DNA from: Lasioglossum baleicum
Taxonomy: Eukaryota; Arthropoda; Insecta; Hymenoptera; Halictidae
DNA: 64,000 nucleotides
Direction: 5' to 3'
NCBI RefSeq assembly: GCF_051020765.1
Contig: NW_027469120.1
Location: forward strand, 434,001 to 498,000
Positions within the stretch are counted from its first letter, which is position 1; every line of letters begins with the position of its first letter. This document shows positions 1 to 9,733 of the stretch, piece by piece. Made by a program: the position numbers and the translations under genes. The notes beneath the pieces were generated by a model. That model was not told the DNA's origin. It searched no databases and saw only the letters and a program-made list of their open reading frames with translations.

Positions 1-143
1 TTCGTCACACAGAGCTTGTCGTAGGTCTTCGAAGGCCTTTTCTTGTTTTGGACCCCATTCGAAATTGTGCTCTTTGGCGAGGAGTTGGGTTAGGGGTTTG
101 GAGATTTTAGCGAAGTCATTAATAAATTTGCGGTAGTACCCTG
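1..143 (-). CDS. pol: T3 pol fragment: end of RT / start of RNase H
   Basis: Read on the minus strand this encodes the segment beginning GYYRKFINDFAKISKPL and ending near AFEDLRQALCDE. This is the stretch just after the RT catalytic domain in Ty3/gypsy polymerases. The gene runs off the left window edge. At 143/144 it is cut by the 3' LTR of T5. The preceding half ends in FLGLAG at 26535, so the classical FLGLAGYYRKF junction is restored once T5 and one CCTG copy are removed. Confidence 0.9.
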
Positions 144-407
144 TGTTACGTCACGCCCCACGTCCTAGGCAAAGAAGATGACCCCAGGAGGCGGCACGTG
201 GAATTGAAGAGGAAACGGTCTTTTACGCCAAGACAGCCAGACGGGCAGTCATATGCGCTAGGACACCGATAGTCATTTGAGACCGACACCCGCTAGCAGT
301 CAACGCGGATGGCGATACTTCTACGCTGACGCAACGAACGCGGTGAGTTGACATGGAACAAAAGGGGTTACAAAAGATACGAATTCTCACCGGTTAGTTG
401 TTGTATC

Positions 408-1007
408 TTAGTAGTACTGTTGAAGGAGCTGAGCTCGTCGGTCAGCATGGGTCTGGTATAACGGGTCGTCCAGACAGATCTCATCGAGATGAGGAAGGTT
501 TGGCAGCTGTCTCGCTGGGGTACGCACGACAATGCGTCTGTTGGACGGTAGGTACTCGTCCTTGATGATCCTACAGCGAACGTGCGGCAAGATTATGGTG
601 CTCCTGCTGTCATCGTCATCAGAGCTGGTGACGAGATCAATGACCTCGTAACGAACGGCAGGCGGGTTGTTGTTGTCACTGGACAGGTTTATGGTATTCC
701 TGACGTCGTCGTCGTCGTCAGAGATGTCAACGAGATCGGCTATCTCGTAGCGACCAGCAGACGGTTTGGTGACAGGTGAAGAACGCGAGAGGTCCGCGTG
801 GTCGACCTCTGTGTTCGGAATCGGACGGCACGGACAACCGTATACCGATACGTAATCTGACGCGTCGCACTCGATATTCTCGGTCGTTCCGAGAAGTTCA
901 GTCCAATCAGTCGAACTTAAGACGCGGTTTAAGATGGCTGTTTGATTTAATGCCCGTTTGAACTTGGCCAGTTGATACTTTCGGCCTGCACGACGTGTAC
1001 GACGCAT
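408..1007 (-). CDS. LTR-encoded basic/acidic protein with SIM-like motifs (family B, 199 aa)
   Basis: Complete ATG-to-stop ORF inside the LTR; no known family recognised. The N terminus (about residues 1-25) is highly basic, starting MRRTRRAGRKYQLAK, like a nuclear-localisation or nucleic-acid-binding region. A central CDASDYVSVYGCPC segment with three Cys follows. Next come two hydrophobic-acidic stretches, LVDISDDDDD and VIDLVTSSDDDD, which fit the SUMO-interacting motif pattern. The C terminus ends LLQQYY. The family A LTRs encode a homologue (about half the residues shared, same order of blocks, indels in whole codons), which argues for real coding. Nuclear action and SUMO binding are inference. 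Confidence 0.75.
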   Translation of the reverse strand: MRRTRRAGRKYQLAKFKRALNQTAILNRVLSSTDWTELLGTTENIECDASDYVSVYGCPCRPIPNTEVDHADLSRSSPVTKPSAGRYEIADLVDISDDDDDVRNTINLSSDNNNPPAVRYEVIDLVTSSDDDDSRSTIILPHVRCRIIKDEYLPSNRRIVVRTPARQLPNLPHLDEICLDDPLYQTHADRRAQLLQQYY

Positions 1008-1999
1008 AAGGGATGGGTATGGAAGGAACTGTTTCGGAAGAGTTAATACTCTGAAAATCCTTTTGTCGGATTTTGTCTAAGTCCCAAACGTGAAAGAAAA
1101 ATTGGCCAGGGGTTCCCCGTAGGCGCTGGCCAGAGGTAATTTACCTGACTCGAAAATGTCCACTCGTTAATCGGCACTACCCAGCAGAGCAGACGAACTG
1201 GCCTCCGAGCCGGGTCACCGTGCGACAACGAGGGCACTATTAAAACAGTCACTTCACTTTAGACACTGATATGTTTCCTTTCACAAACTGTCACTTTAAC
1301 TTCGATAATCTTTTGACTAAGTGTCACCTCGTTGACGTATTGCCTCGGCGGAGCTGTAAGCTTCTCCCTTTGTGACCGAGGTTGAACACGTAAGCGAGAG
1401 CTCAATTATTTATTATTAATATTAAATGCGTTTATCTGATTTGGAAAGTTATTATTTCCAAACGTCTACTCGTCAACCACTACTTCTCAGCGGAGCGGAC
1501 GAACTGACCTCCAAGCCGAGTTCTGTATGATTAACGAGGGCACGATTCGAATTTCGAAAAGAAACTGTCACTGGATTTAGTAGAATGATGTGGAAATTAA
1601 CTTCACGTAGCACTGGTAAAATATAATATATATATTGAAATAAAGAACGTTGAGTACACTTGAGTATAAACTTGGTAGTATAATAATAAATGAATTAAAC
1701 GTAATAATCGTATACGGAGTATGAGTTAGTAAGAGTTAGAATTGGAATTGATTTAGGAATTGAATTGGAATGGATTTGGAATAGAATAGTAGAACAAACG
1801 TCGATGAACGTCGAAGCGCGAATTAGAAGAGCGCAGATCGACACGTCTGCTCGCTTCGCTGGCTTGGGCCAGACTGACTGATGTCGTTGTGTGAGAATGG
1901 AGTGAGCGCAGACCGACACGTCCGCTCACTTCGCTGGCTAGCACCAGACTGATGCAAGAGGCAGCTCTGCGTAGCCTCCTTCGCTCGGAGTGGGGGTTG

Positions 2000-2272
2000 C
2001 TGACGCTGCAGTCCCTTTGTCCTCGCTCGTCGGAGTGGTGACGGGTGCAAGACTGCTGACGTTGCAGTCTCTTTGTCCTCGCTCTCGACAGAGTGGTGAC
2101 GCGTGCAAGACTGCTGACGTTGCGATCTCTTTGTTCTCGAGGTGGCGTTTACTCGAGCGGAGTTGAGGATTTGAACAAGTTGTAAGTGTAGATGAGGGTT
2201 TGAACAAGTGTTAAGTGTAGATGAGGGTTTAAACAAGTTATAAGTGTATATGAGGGTTTGAACAAGTGTTAG
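2000..2272 (-). repeat. Tandem-repeat blocks in LTR B with ARE-like motifs
   Basis: Roughly 2000-2145 is a tandem array with a unit of about 65 bp built around GCTGACGTTGCAGTCTC, giving repeated TGACNNNGC motifs. Roughly 2164-2272 is a unit of about 29 bp (GAGGGTTTGAACAAGTG core) present about four times here but about twice in the solo LTR T8. A further duplication of about 42 bp lies at 2410-2484; T8 has one copy. Copy-number change explains much of the LTR length difference from T8. Confidence 0.75.
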
Positions 2273-2571
2273 GTAAGATTGAGAGTTTGGAGTGGTGGTT
2301 GGGTTTAGAACAATTGGGAGAGTCGAGATTTAAGTAGTGATGGGTATTAGAACAAGTTTAGGAAAAGTCGTGGGTGAAGTAGTGATGGGTTTAAGATGTA
2401 TTAGAATTAGAACAAGAGTTTGATAGCGATGGGTTTAAGAGATATTAGATTTAGAACAAGAGTTTGATAGCGATGGGTTTAAGAGGTATTATGTACTTAA
2501 TATTTAATCTTAGCCTAGAATCGAGGTACGGTCCTCGATTCGACCAACGTCGGAGGTCGTCCGACGTAACA

Positions 2572-2584
2572 CCTCCCTCGCCGG
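2572..2584 (-). other. T5 polypurine tract
   Basis: On the minus strand CCGGCGAGGGAGG directly precedes the TGTTACG of the 3' LTR. This is the expected plus-strand primer. An inverted repeat (AGAGATTTC / GAAATCTCT) lies a few bases upstream, as in families A and C. Confidence 0.8.
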
Positions 2585-2644
2585 AGAAGAGATTTCTCGG
2601 AGTGAAATCTCTCGGTCCGAGGTTGTGTTCGGTGAGCGCTCGCA

Positions 2645-5600
2645 TTACAATTTTTGGTTTTGAGACGCATCGTTAGTGAGCGATCCGCGCAGGGAGCTCA
2701 GTTCTCGGCGCACGTTGACTGTATTAACAGTACGAAACACTGGATGCACTGAGATGTTGTCTGATTCTGCGCGAGGAGTTGGGGTAGGTTTCGCAATGTC
2801 CGACAGTCTATAATCGCAATGTTCATTATTTGACTGTCTTTTATTGGGGTCTTGGGAGGGAATGGGCTCACTTATGTCATTTTCACTTTCACTTTTCCGA
2901 TATCTGACAGCGTATGTGTATGTTTCGTCTCTTTGTTTCAGGAAAATGAAGAATCTTGTCAAGGAACTCCAGATGGCGACGATGAGGTGGAGGCTCCAGC
3001 CGTATAACGAATGGAGAGCGATGCCATTGATGATTGTGCTGATAATAGTTTTTATTGTGCGAATTGCCACATATATTCCTATTAATCCAGCGGTTACGGA
3101 TCCGAACGTGGTAAATCCTGACCATAACTTCTGTGCGGTAGATTCAGCTATTTGTTGAAGCGACTCTTCGTCGAGCAGGTTGAACATGTTAATATTTCCT
3201 GCTGCGTATTGTCTACCTGAGGCGCCTTGTGCAATAGTATTTATTACGGCTACCTTTTCTACAGGGAACATTATGTGATCCTGCAGTTTGTCGAGGTCGT
3301 CTTGCGAATATATGCCTCCAGTCGCAAGGTTTTTGGGGTCCACGTATTTCCATGTGGCCTTAGAGATTGGATGGAGTTCTGACGGTGCAATAGTTTCTGT
3401 TAGTGATGGAGTGAGTCGGTACCATGTTCCATGTATTCTGTAATATGGAGATAGTAACTCGCTGCACGGCTTCTCTGTACCGGTGTTTGAAATAATGTGG
3501 TCCTTTGGTTTCAGGAATCTTGAAGAATTCTTGTACGTGACGGGCAGTTCGTCATAACAGCGTTCCGTTTTCCGGATCTGGACTGTCACTGGGATACATT
3601 TGATAATATGGACCACTTCACCTGCTGGGACTGCAATAAATCCAGCGTCTTTCATGATGGCGGTTGCCACTTCTTCAGGGGCTGTGTGCAGCTGAGTGAG
3701 TGCGTTCTGGAGAATTTGTCGTTCTAGTTCGCACTTTTGACGAATGACGTCCTTATATAGTTGAGAAAATTGTGTACGGAGATGTTTCTCTACGTAGACG
3801 AATTTGCTGTTGACATAGGTGAATATGTCGAGATTGTTGACGAGGGTGGGTGACTTCTCCTTGAATTTCCCTGACTTCCCCGTTTCTAGTATGAACAGTT
3901 TTGGATGTTCTGTACGGATTATGATAAATCCGCAGACTGAAGATCGTCCTGTCTCGGTTAGTGCAAATGTTGTATCCTGAGAGGCAACTGTATACAAGGT
4001 TGGCGAGGATTTTAACTGTGGGGATAGCTTGGTCGCTAGCCCTTCGTATAGAACATCGTAGTTGTTGAATCTGCATGAATCTGTTGGTGCGGGTTCCCAG
4101 AATGTGTATCCGTCCTGTGAATCGAGGCAGTTGCCTTTCTGAAGAGGACAGGTTTGTCCGGATTGTAAATGAATTTGTGCTGTGGATAGCTTTATCGGTG
4201 CAATGTAGTCCCGTATCGTGATGCGTATTATGGCTTGCACCACGACGTCCGTCCAGGTTCCAAAAGGATCGTTGTAGGTTGTGCCTGAGCAGCTTCCGTC
4301 ATTCTTGATTTCTCCTGCCATTGTGAGGCTACGAGAGGTTGTGGAATTTGGCTGGACTCCTGTGATCTGTGCCGCTGGCGTAATATACAGAGTTCCAGTA
4401 GTGTGTAGATTAGAGCATGTTTCACTGGTGGTGGTTAGGAGATACTCTTGTCTACCATTGGCGACGACGGAATTATGCGAATGCATGCCACAGTAGTAGA
4501 TCGTTCTGTCTATTTCAATGTGGCATTGGAGGACTCGGGCTTGCGAAAACTCGGCTAGCTGCAGAAGTTGAATTCGCTCTAAACTCTCGATCGGTGTGAC
4601 ATCTTCGGGTTCGCAATTCAGGTTATCGATGGTAGAGTACGTAGTGACGTTGAGTGTCGGTCCACCGCAATCATATCCAATGAGGGTATAAACTTGCGTG
4701 GTAATGGTGCATAGGATGGCAACTTGTAACGGATACATGTTTGTGGTTGCGAAATTGTCTGAAGACTGGAGCTCCTCTGGAATGATCCTATCTTCCGAGG
4801 GGCTGAGTCGTGATGCGACAAGCTTATCTTCCGGTTGTGGAAGGAGATTTTGTCGACGCTGGGTTTCGGATTTCGCTCGCTTATCGGTGTTGACCGGACG
4901 CGTGATTAACGCGGATTCTAATTTCGCGTCAGCGGAGGACTGTAATGAAATCTCCTGGGAGGGTTTCTTATCGCAAGTCGCAGGAGATGCTACAATCATT
5001 GTTCGCGGGTTATCGCAGAGGTATAGTATAATACGAAATTTGTTTCTCCTTTTTGCTGACGCGTATTTTACAGACGTATAATTCCTAGATGGATGAAACT
5101 CGCTTTGCGGTGCACGGATACTTGACCGTTGAGATTGGAAGAGATCATGTTCCGGCGAAAAATCAGAGGTAGGTTTTTGAAATGAAATATAGACTCTCTT
5201 TGACTCTGATTTAGAAATTATCGCGGGATGATCTTTTATGATCGACTCGTATGCTCGGTCTGTACGAGGTAGAGTTTTATGCTTTATTTTATGTAGACGT
5301 TCTGTCGTCTTTAGAGAATCAAAGGCGGGGACATTTCCTTTCAACCTAGACTCGGAATAGAAACAATCGGACTTGATACCGGAGCTTGTAGAATAAACCT
5401 TCATAGGTTTGAATTCGCGGGAGTCTTCTTTGGACTCTGGATTAAAATTGTCGGGATGGTTACCGAATACGTCGGGATGGTTACCGGAATTGAAAAGGTC
5501 GGGATGGTTACCGAATGCGTCGGGATGGTTACCGGAATTAGAAAGGTCGGGATGGTTACCGAATACGTCGGGATGGTTACCGGAATTAGAAAGGTCGGGA

Positions 5601-6385
5601 TGGTTACCGAATGCGTCGGGATAGTGCCCGGAATTAGTTGAATAACGCTCGATCTCTTCCACCTCTAACACGGGTAATCGGAATGAGATCGGACGCGAAG
5701 ATGTGTTAAAACATCTGAGGCTCGCTTTGCCTCCGCGATTAGTGACTACACAGTCACCGAGGAATACATCCGGCGCTACGCTGACGCGGCGGATATATCC
5801 CTGTTTCGGGCCCTGTACGCTGACTGCAATGCAGGCGGCTGTTCGGGGCTCAACGGCAAACTCATTAGAGTCTGCTGCAGTCCTTGATTCGGACTGTTGA
5901 TTTTGATTTTTGCGCTTATCGACCGGTTCCTCTACGATATTATTCGATGTGATACGAATCTCTCCCGGTTGCCCCCGACGTTTTGAGAGAGGGAATGTTT
6001 CTTCCTCTGTCCTTGCGGCGTGCTTTTCAAGAGAGACCTCCGTTTTCGGAGAAGGCATTGAAATAACCCTCGTCATTGAACTATCGCGGGGCTCAGTCGG
6101 CAGTGCGCGTGAATTAGAGAACGGAATTGAAATGTTTCCGACTAAAACGAATTGTTTTGCAAAGGAAATCTCAGCTCCTCCTATAAAGAAGGGCGAGCCG
6201 AGAATCCCGTTAACACTGACTGGGAATTCGTCCCCGAGCACGTGGAATTTGATAGGGATTGTCCCCTGAATGAATATAACGACTTCGCCGAGTGTTACTA
6301 TGGAACCCTCGGTTATTCCATGAACTTCGATCGTGCTCGTGGGATCAATGGTTATCCCAGGTTTTAAACTAGACGCGCGTATCAA
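2645..6385 (-). CDS. T5 protease-linker-glycoprotein fusion (1246 aa, env-type)
   Basis: Long intact ORF in the -1 frame relative to gag; the frame is open upstream through 6400-6480, so the real N terminus probably comes from gag frameshifting. An aspartic protease leads, with the DTGSE active site just upstream of 6385 and the ILGSPFF motif near residue 65. A gypsy-type linker follows (GYIRRV..APDVFLGDCVV), then NHPD repeats. From about residue 550 comes a secreted glycoprotein: hydrophobic leader (LQVAILCTITTQVYTLIG), the GYDCGG start, many Cys and N-X-S/T sites. Hydrophobic membrane segments lie at about 1090-1165, then a cytoplasmic tail ending in the SVHPVFR and RELSSLRG blocks. RT, RNase H and integrase are absent. 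The ectodomain is reminiscent of chuvirus-like (Jingchuvirales) glycoproteins; that assignment is from memory and unconfirmed. Confidence 0.85.
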   Translation of the reverse strand: MIRASSLKPGITIDPTSTIEVHGITEGSIVTLGEVVIFIQGTIPIKFHVLGDEFPVSVNGILGSPFFIGGAEISFAKQFVLVGNISIPFSNSRALPTEPRDSSMTRVISMPSPKTEVSLEKHAARTEEETFPLSKRRGQPGEIRITSNNIVEEPVDKRKNQNQQSESRTAADSNEFAVEPRTAACIAVSVQGPKQGYIRRVSVAPDVFLGDCVVTNRGGKASLRCFNTSSRPISFRLPVLEVEEIERYSTNSGHYPDAFGNHPDLSNSGNHPDVFGNHPDLSNSGNHPDAFGNHPDLFNSGNHPDVFGNHPDNFNPESKEDSREFKPMKVYSTSSGIKSDCFYSESRLKGNVPAFDSLKTTERLHKIKHKTLPRTDRAYESIIKDHPAIISKSESKRVYISFQKPTSDFSPEHDLFQSQRSSIRAPQSEFHPSRNYTSVKYASAKRRNKFRIILYLCDNPRTMIVASPATCDKKPSQEISLQSSADAKLESALITRPVNTDKRAKSETQRRQNLLPQPEDKLVASRLSPSEDRIIPEELQSSDNFATTNMYPLQVAILCTITTQVYTLIGYDCGGPTLNVTTYSTIDNLNCEPEDVTPIESLERIQLLQLAEFSQARVLQCHIEIDRTIYYCGMHSHNSVVANGRQEYLLTTTSETCSNLHTTGTLYITPAAQITGVQPNSTTSRSLTMAGEIKNDGSCSGTTYNDPFGTWTDVVVQAIIRITIRDYIAPIKLSTAQIHLQSGQTCPLQKGNCLDSQDGYTFWEPAPTDSCRFNNYDVLYEGLATKLSPQLKSSPTLYTVASQDTTFALTETGRSSVCGFIIIRTEHPKLFILETGKSGKFKEKSPTLVNNLDIFTYVNSKFVYVEKHLRTQFSQLYKDVIRQKCELERQILQNALTQLHTAPEEVATAIMKDAGFIAVPAGEVVHIIKCIPVTVQIRKTERCYDELPVTYKNSSRFLKPKDHIISNTGTEKPCSELLSPYYRIHGTWYRLTPSLTETIAPSELHPISKATWKYVDPKNLATGGIYSQDDLDKLQDHIMFPVEKVAVINTIAQGASGRQYAAGNINMFNLLDEESLQQIAESTAQKLWSGFTTFGSVTAGLIGIYVAIRTIKTIISTIINGIALHSLYGWSLHLIVAIWSSLTRFFIFLKQRDETYTYAVRYRKSESENDISEPIPSQDPNKRQSNNEHCDYRLSDIAKPTPTPRAESDNISVHPVFRTVNTVNVRRELSSLRGSLTNDASQNQKL
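5440..5640 (-). repeat. Coding minisatellite in T5 (NHPD repeats)
   Basis: In-frame tandem units of 48 bp encoding variants of SGNHPDAFGNHPDLSN. The DNA core is CCGGTAACCATCCCGAC. The same repeat occurs at the equivalent place, between the protease linker and the next domain, in all element families here. Confidence 0.9.
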
Positions 6386-6471
6386 ATTGACTTCCGAGCC
6401 CGTGTCTAATAAGAATTCACTTTTCTCGCGAAGCTGAGGGGCGGAGATTTGTACGCGCGGGATCGGCGAGT

Positions 6472-7893
6472 CTACTGCGAGGTTAACTGCAGAGACGAAT
6501 CGTCGATCTGGTCTTCGGGGAACTCGTTCGTTCGAACGGCGGTCTGCGTGAATGTTTGGTTGCGCTTTGTTGGGGCGGCCTCCCGCTGTTGATTCGTTCC
6601 TGTCGGGAGGCCTGACTCGTTTCCCGAGCGCAGGTTATTGTTATAGGCTCTTTTTCGACATTCGTGAATGTCATGCCCGGGAGTTTTGCAATAGTTGCAA
6701 AACTTGCGGGGCTCTCCCGAACGTCTGTCGCGATTTGAATTCGGGTCCCGGTTTTCGCGCTGCGGGTTTTGTTCGCGAGGGGTTTCGGATCGCCACTGCG
6801 GAGTTGGAGAACGATAAGAGTTGCGGTTCGAGTTTCTCCACGAGTCTCGACGTTGGTCGGACCCGTTATCGCGACGCTCATCCGGTCTGTTGTCGCGACG
6901 TTCAGGGATGCGTTCGCGAGAATTGAAATTGTCAGAAGAGCGTGGGCGATAGGAGCTTCTGTTATCTGAGAAGCTTACCTTGCGGGAATCGTCACGATTA
7001 GATTCGCGACGACGGTTTTGATACAGCTCATATTGCTTATATGCAGAGATGGCTGCTTCGAAGATCTCTGCCGAATTCTGAGAACGGCAATGCAAAACTT
7101 CGCTGCGAAGTTGTGGGAGTAGACCGCGAAGGAAGCACTCGACTGTGAAACGATCGATTTCTCTGTAGTCGTAATGTCCTTCGGTAGAATCGCTGATGGC
7201 GGTTCGTAAATCTTTGACTCGATTTATGAAGTCAAGAATATGCTCATTGTTGCCCTGGGCTACGCTTGCCAATTCGCCACGGTACTGGTCCACGAATTTG
7301 TAGGGTCCCAGTACTGTTCGTAGCTTATCGCAAAGTTGTGAGATCGTACGTATGTTTTCGCCTTCAATGGCAGCGTACGCACGATCGGAAAGTTTATTGC
7401 AGATTAGTTTAGTAAGGGCACGTTCTATGGATTCGGGGATAGAATCACGCGCGCGTTTGCAGGCGCGGATGAATTTTAGGACGGGAATCGATGTTCCGTC
7501 GAATTTGGGTACGAGTTCTGCGGCTTGTTTCAACGCGAAATTTCCTGTTGGCTCATATTGCGGGGTTTCGCGTGGCTCTGATAATGAAGGTTCTCGCGTG
7601 TTAGAGACGTTACTGGGGCCTGGTGTAGGCGCTTGGTGACGTAAGTTTTGGTTCAAGGCTTGAATATTGTGGAGCTCTTTGCGTATTTCATCGAGCATGT
7701 TATTTTGATTCTGTGCGTCTTCTTCATATTTAAGACGCAATTTAGCAATGAATTCGGTTTGCTCTTTTAAATATTCCTCTTTACGGGCGAGATCTTGCGC
7801 GTAAAGAAGTAGCTCTTCCTCGGTTGGCGGAGGAAGGTCTTGATTAGGATCCGCTCGGGGATCCGTTTGGGATCGTGTGATTGGGCGAGACAT
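6472..7893 (-). CDS. gag: T5 Gag (473 aa)
   Basis: Starts MSRPITRSQ. A charged, coiled-coil-like N-terminal region (about 20-80) is followed by a Ty3/gypsy capsid domain (about 115-300, with LVPKFDGTS and GPYKFVDQYRGELAS). An Arg/Ser/Asp-rich nucleocapsid region ends in one zinc knuckle CNYCKTPGHDIHEC (C-x2-C-x4-H-x4-C). It forms the particle and binds genomic RNA. The protease frame begins in the overlap at its 3' end, in -1 register, as in families A and C. Intact. Confidence 0.93.
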   Translation of the reverse strand: MSRPITRSQTDPRADPNQDLPPPTEEELLLYAQDLARKEEYLKEQTEFIAKLRLKYEEDAQNQNNMLDEIRKELHNIQALNQNLRHQAPTPGPSNVSNTREPSLSEPRETPQYEPTGNFALKQAAELVPKFDGTSIPVLKFIRACKRARDSIPESIERALTKLICNKLSDRAYAAIEGENIRTISQLCDKLRTVLGPYKFVDQYRGELASVAQGNNEHILDFINRVKDLRTAISDSTEGHYDYREIDRFTVECFLRGLLPQLRSEVLHCRSQNSAEIFEAAISAYKQYELYQNRRRESNRDDSRKVSFSDNRSSYRPRSSDNFNSRERIPERRDNRPDERRDNGSDQRRDSWRNSNRNSYRSPTPQWRSETPREQNPQRENRDPNSNRDRRSGEPRKFCNYCKTPGHDIHECRKRAYNNNLRSGNESGLPTGTNQQREAAPTKRNQTFTQTAVRTNEFPEDQIDDSSLQLTSQ

Positions 7894-7999
7894 TTTGCGA
7901 TATTAGTGTGAATTCTTACTCGACACACGATATAGAGAACAAATGTCAGACGTACGAAAACAATTTGTTAATGGTTCAACTACCGGCGACCGTTTTCGT

Positions 8000-8017
8000 G
8001 TCCTACCGACTGCGCCA
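8000..8017 (-). other. T5 primer-binding site (tRNA-Ser)
   Basis: Minus-strand TGGCGCAGTCGGTAGGAC lies 5 nt inside the 5' LTR end. Its complement matches a CCA-tailed serine tRNA acceptor/T-arm end (CTACCGACTGCGCCA), from general knowledge of insect tRNA-Ser. Confidence 0.85.
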
Positions 8018-8022
8018 AATTT

Positions 8023-9447
8023 TGTTACGTCACGCCCCACGTCCTAGGCAAAGAAGATGACCCCAGGAGGCGGCACGTGGAATTGAAGAGGAAACGGTCT
8101 TTTACGCCAAGACAGCCAGACGGGCAGTCATATGCGCTAGGACACCGATAGTCATTTGAGACCGACACCCGCTAGCAGTCAACGCGGATGGCGATACTTC
8201 TACGCTGACGCAACGAACGCGGTGAGTTGACATGGAACAAAAGGGGTTACAAAAGATACGAATTCTCACCGGTTAGTTGTTGTATCTTAGTAGTACTGTT
8301 GAAGGAGCTGAGCTCGTCGGTCAGCATGGGTCTGGTATAACGGGTCGTCCAGACAGATCTCATCGAGATGAGGAAGGTTTGGCAGCTGTCTCGCTGGGGT
8401 ACGCACGACAATGCGTCTGTTGGACGGTAGGTACTCGTCCTTGATGATCCTACAGCGAACGTGCGGCAAGATTATGGTGCTCCTGCTGTCATCGTCATCA
8501 GAGCTGGTGACGAGATCAATGACCTCGTAACGAACGGCAGGCGGGTTGTTGTTGTCACTGGACAGGTTTATGGTATTCCTGACGTCGTCGTCGTCGTCAG
8601 AGATGTCAACGAGATCGGCTATCTCGTAGCGACCAGCAGACGGTTTGGTGACAGGTGAAGAACGCGAGAGGTCCGCGTGGTCGACCTCTGTGTTCGGAAT
8701 CGGACGGCACGGACAACCGTATACCGATACGTAATCTGACGCGTCGCACTCGATATTCTCGGTCGTTCCGAGAAGTTCAGTCCAATCAGTCGAACTTAAG
8801 ACGCGGTTTAAGATGGCTGTTTGATTTAATGCCCGTTTGAACTTGGCCAGTTGATACTTTCGGCCTGCACGACGTGTACGACGCATAAGGGATGGGTATG
8901 GAAGGAACTGTTTCGGAAGAGTTAATACTCTGAAAATCCTTTTGTCGGATTTTGTCTAAGTCCCAAACGTGAAAGAAAAATTGGCCAGGGGTTCCCCGTA
9001 GGCGCTGGCCAGAGGTAATTTACCTGACTCGAAAATGTCCACTCGTTAATCGGCACTACCCAGCAGAGCAGACGAACTGGCCTCCGAGCCGGGTCACCGT
9101 GCGACAACGAGGGCACTATTAAAACAGTCACTTCACTTTAGACACTGATATGTTTCCTTTCACAAACTGTCACTTTAACTTCGATAATCTTTTGACTAAG
9201 TGTCACCTCGTTGACGTATTGCCTCGGCGGAGCTGTAAGCTTCTCCCTTTGTGACCGAGGTTGAACACGTAAGCGAGAGCTCAATTATTTATTATTAATA
9301 TTAAATGCGTTTATCTGATTTGGAAAGTTATTATTTCCAAACGTCTACTCGTCAACCACTACTTCTCAGCGGAGCGGACGAACTGACCTCCAAGCCGAGT
9401 TCTGTATGATTAACGAGGGCACGATTCGAATTTCGAAAAGAAACTGT
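8023..9447 (-). repeat. T5 5' LTR, segment 1 (family B)
   Basis: The 3'-most part of the T5 5' LTR, matching 144-1568 of the 3' LTR. It is cut at 9447/9448 by T6 with CTGT duplicated (9444-9447 and 17118-17121). Further segments are 17118-17498 and 25905-26534. Confidence 0.92.
8287..8886 (-). CDS. LTR-encoded SIM-like protein, second T5 copy (199 aa)
   Basis: Identical in predicted protein to the copy at 408-1007, as expected for the paired LTR of a recent insertion. It lies upstream of gag in the 5' LTR, so if transcription starts upstream of it, it would be the first cistron of the genomic RNA. A donor-like GGTGAG follows its stop by about 17 nt. Confidence 0.75.
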   Translation of the reverse strand: MRRTRRAGRKYQLAKFKRALNQTAILNRVLSSTDWTELLGTTENIECDASDYVSVYGCPCRPIPNTEVDHADLSRSSPVTKPSAGRYEIADLVDISDDDDDVRNTINLSSDNNNPPAVRYEVIDLVTSSDDDDSRSTIILPHVRCRIIKDEYLPSNRRIVVRTPARQLPNLPHLDEICLDDPLYQTHADRRAQLLQQYY

Positions 9448-9691
9448 TGTTACGTCGTCCGATGTACGACGTTGGCCTTGTACACACACTATGTATACAA
9501 GGTCTGATCTGCATAAGATCCATACACCGTCCCCTAGACATAAGAGCATAGTATTAAGATCTCATTATTCTATTGTTCTAATCCTTATCTCCGTCTCTAC
9601 CCATCACCATAACTTCACCTTGATCAACACCTTACCTCAGTTTCAACCCATCACCACGACACATAATGCAATAAAGTATTGCATCACTCTG

Positions 9692-9724
9692 GAAGCATCT
9701 AGAAGCTTCTAGAAACGTCGAGAA
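9692..9724 (+). promoter_or_regulatory. Heat-shock element array in LTR A
   Basis: Seven 5-bp units in exact 5-bp phase: GAA 9692, ATC 9697, GAA 9702, TTC 9707, GAA 9712, GTC 9717, GAA 9722. The core AGAAGCTTCTAGAAA is a perfect nGAAnnTTCnnGAAn trimer site for HSF, and the two imperfect units differ from TTC at one base. The array recurs at 15396-15428, 41006-41038 (-), 44887-44919 (-), 57648-57680 and 58614-58646. At 50302-50334 the central TTC has become TTT. Confidence 0.7.
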
Positions 9725-9733
9725 GTCCAAAGA

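Larger units (their letters stand above)
144..2571 (-). repeat. T5 3' LTR (family B)
   Basis: LTR of 2428 bp with ends TGTTACGTC...GACGTAACA. In sense direction (minus) it holds a terminal hairpin, two tandem-repeat blocks, an array of TGACNNNGC motifs, and a 199-aa ORF (408-1007), followed by a GGTGAG donor-like site and a U5 region resembling that of family A. The other 5' LTR copy is the split one at 8023-9447, 17118-17498 and 25905-26534. Confidence 0.93.

Noticed and set aside
1823..2236. Ser/Arg/Thr-rich ORFs across the LTR B tandem repeats
   Set aside because: Open only because the repeat unit lacks stops; reading varies with repeat number, and there is no conservation between copies beyond the DNA repeat.
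9669..9685. AATAAA in the TGCAATA/TATTGCA hairpin of LTR A as the functional poly(A) signal
   Set aside because: It lies only about 220 bp into the LTR, upstream of the HSE and promoter-like DNA, so it is not clearly in R; left as unproven.
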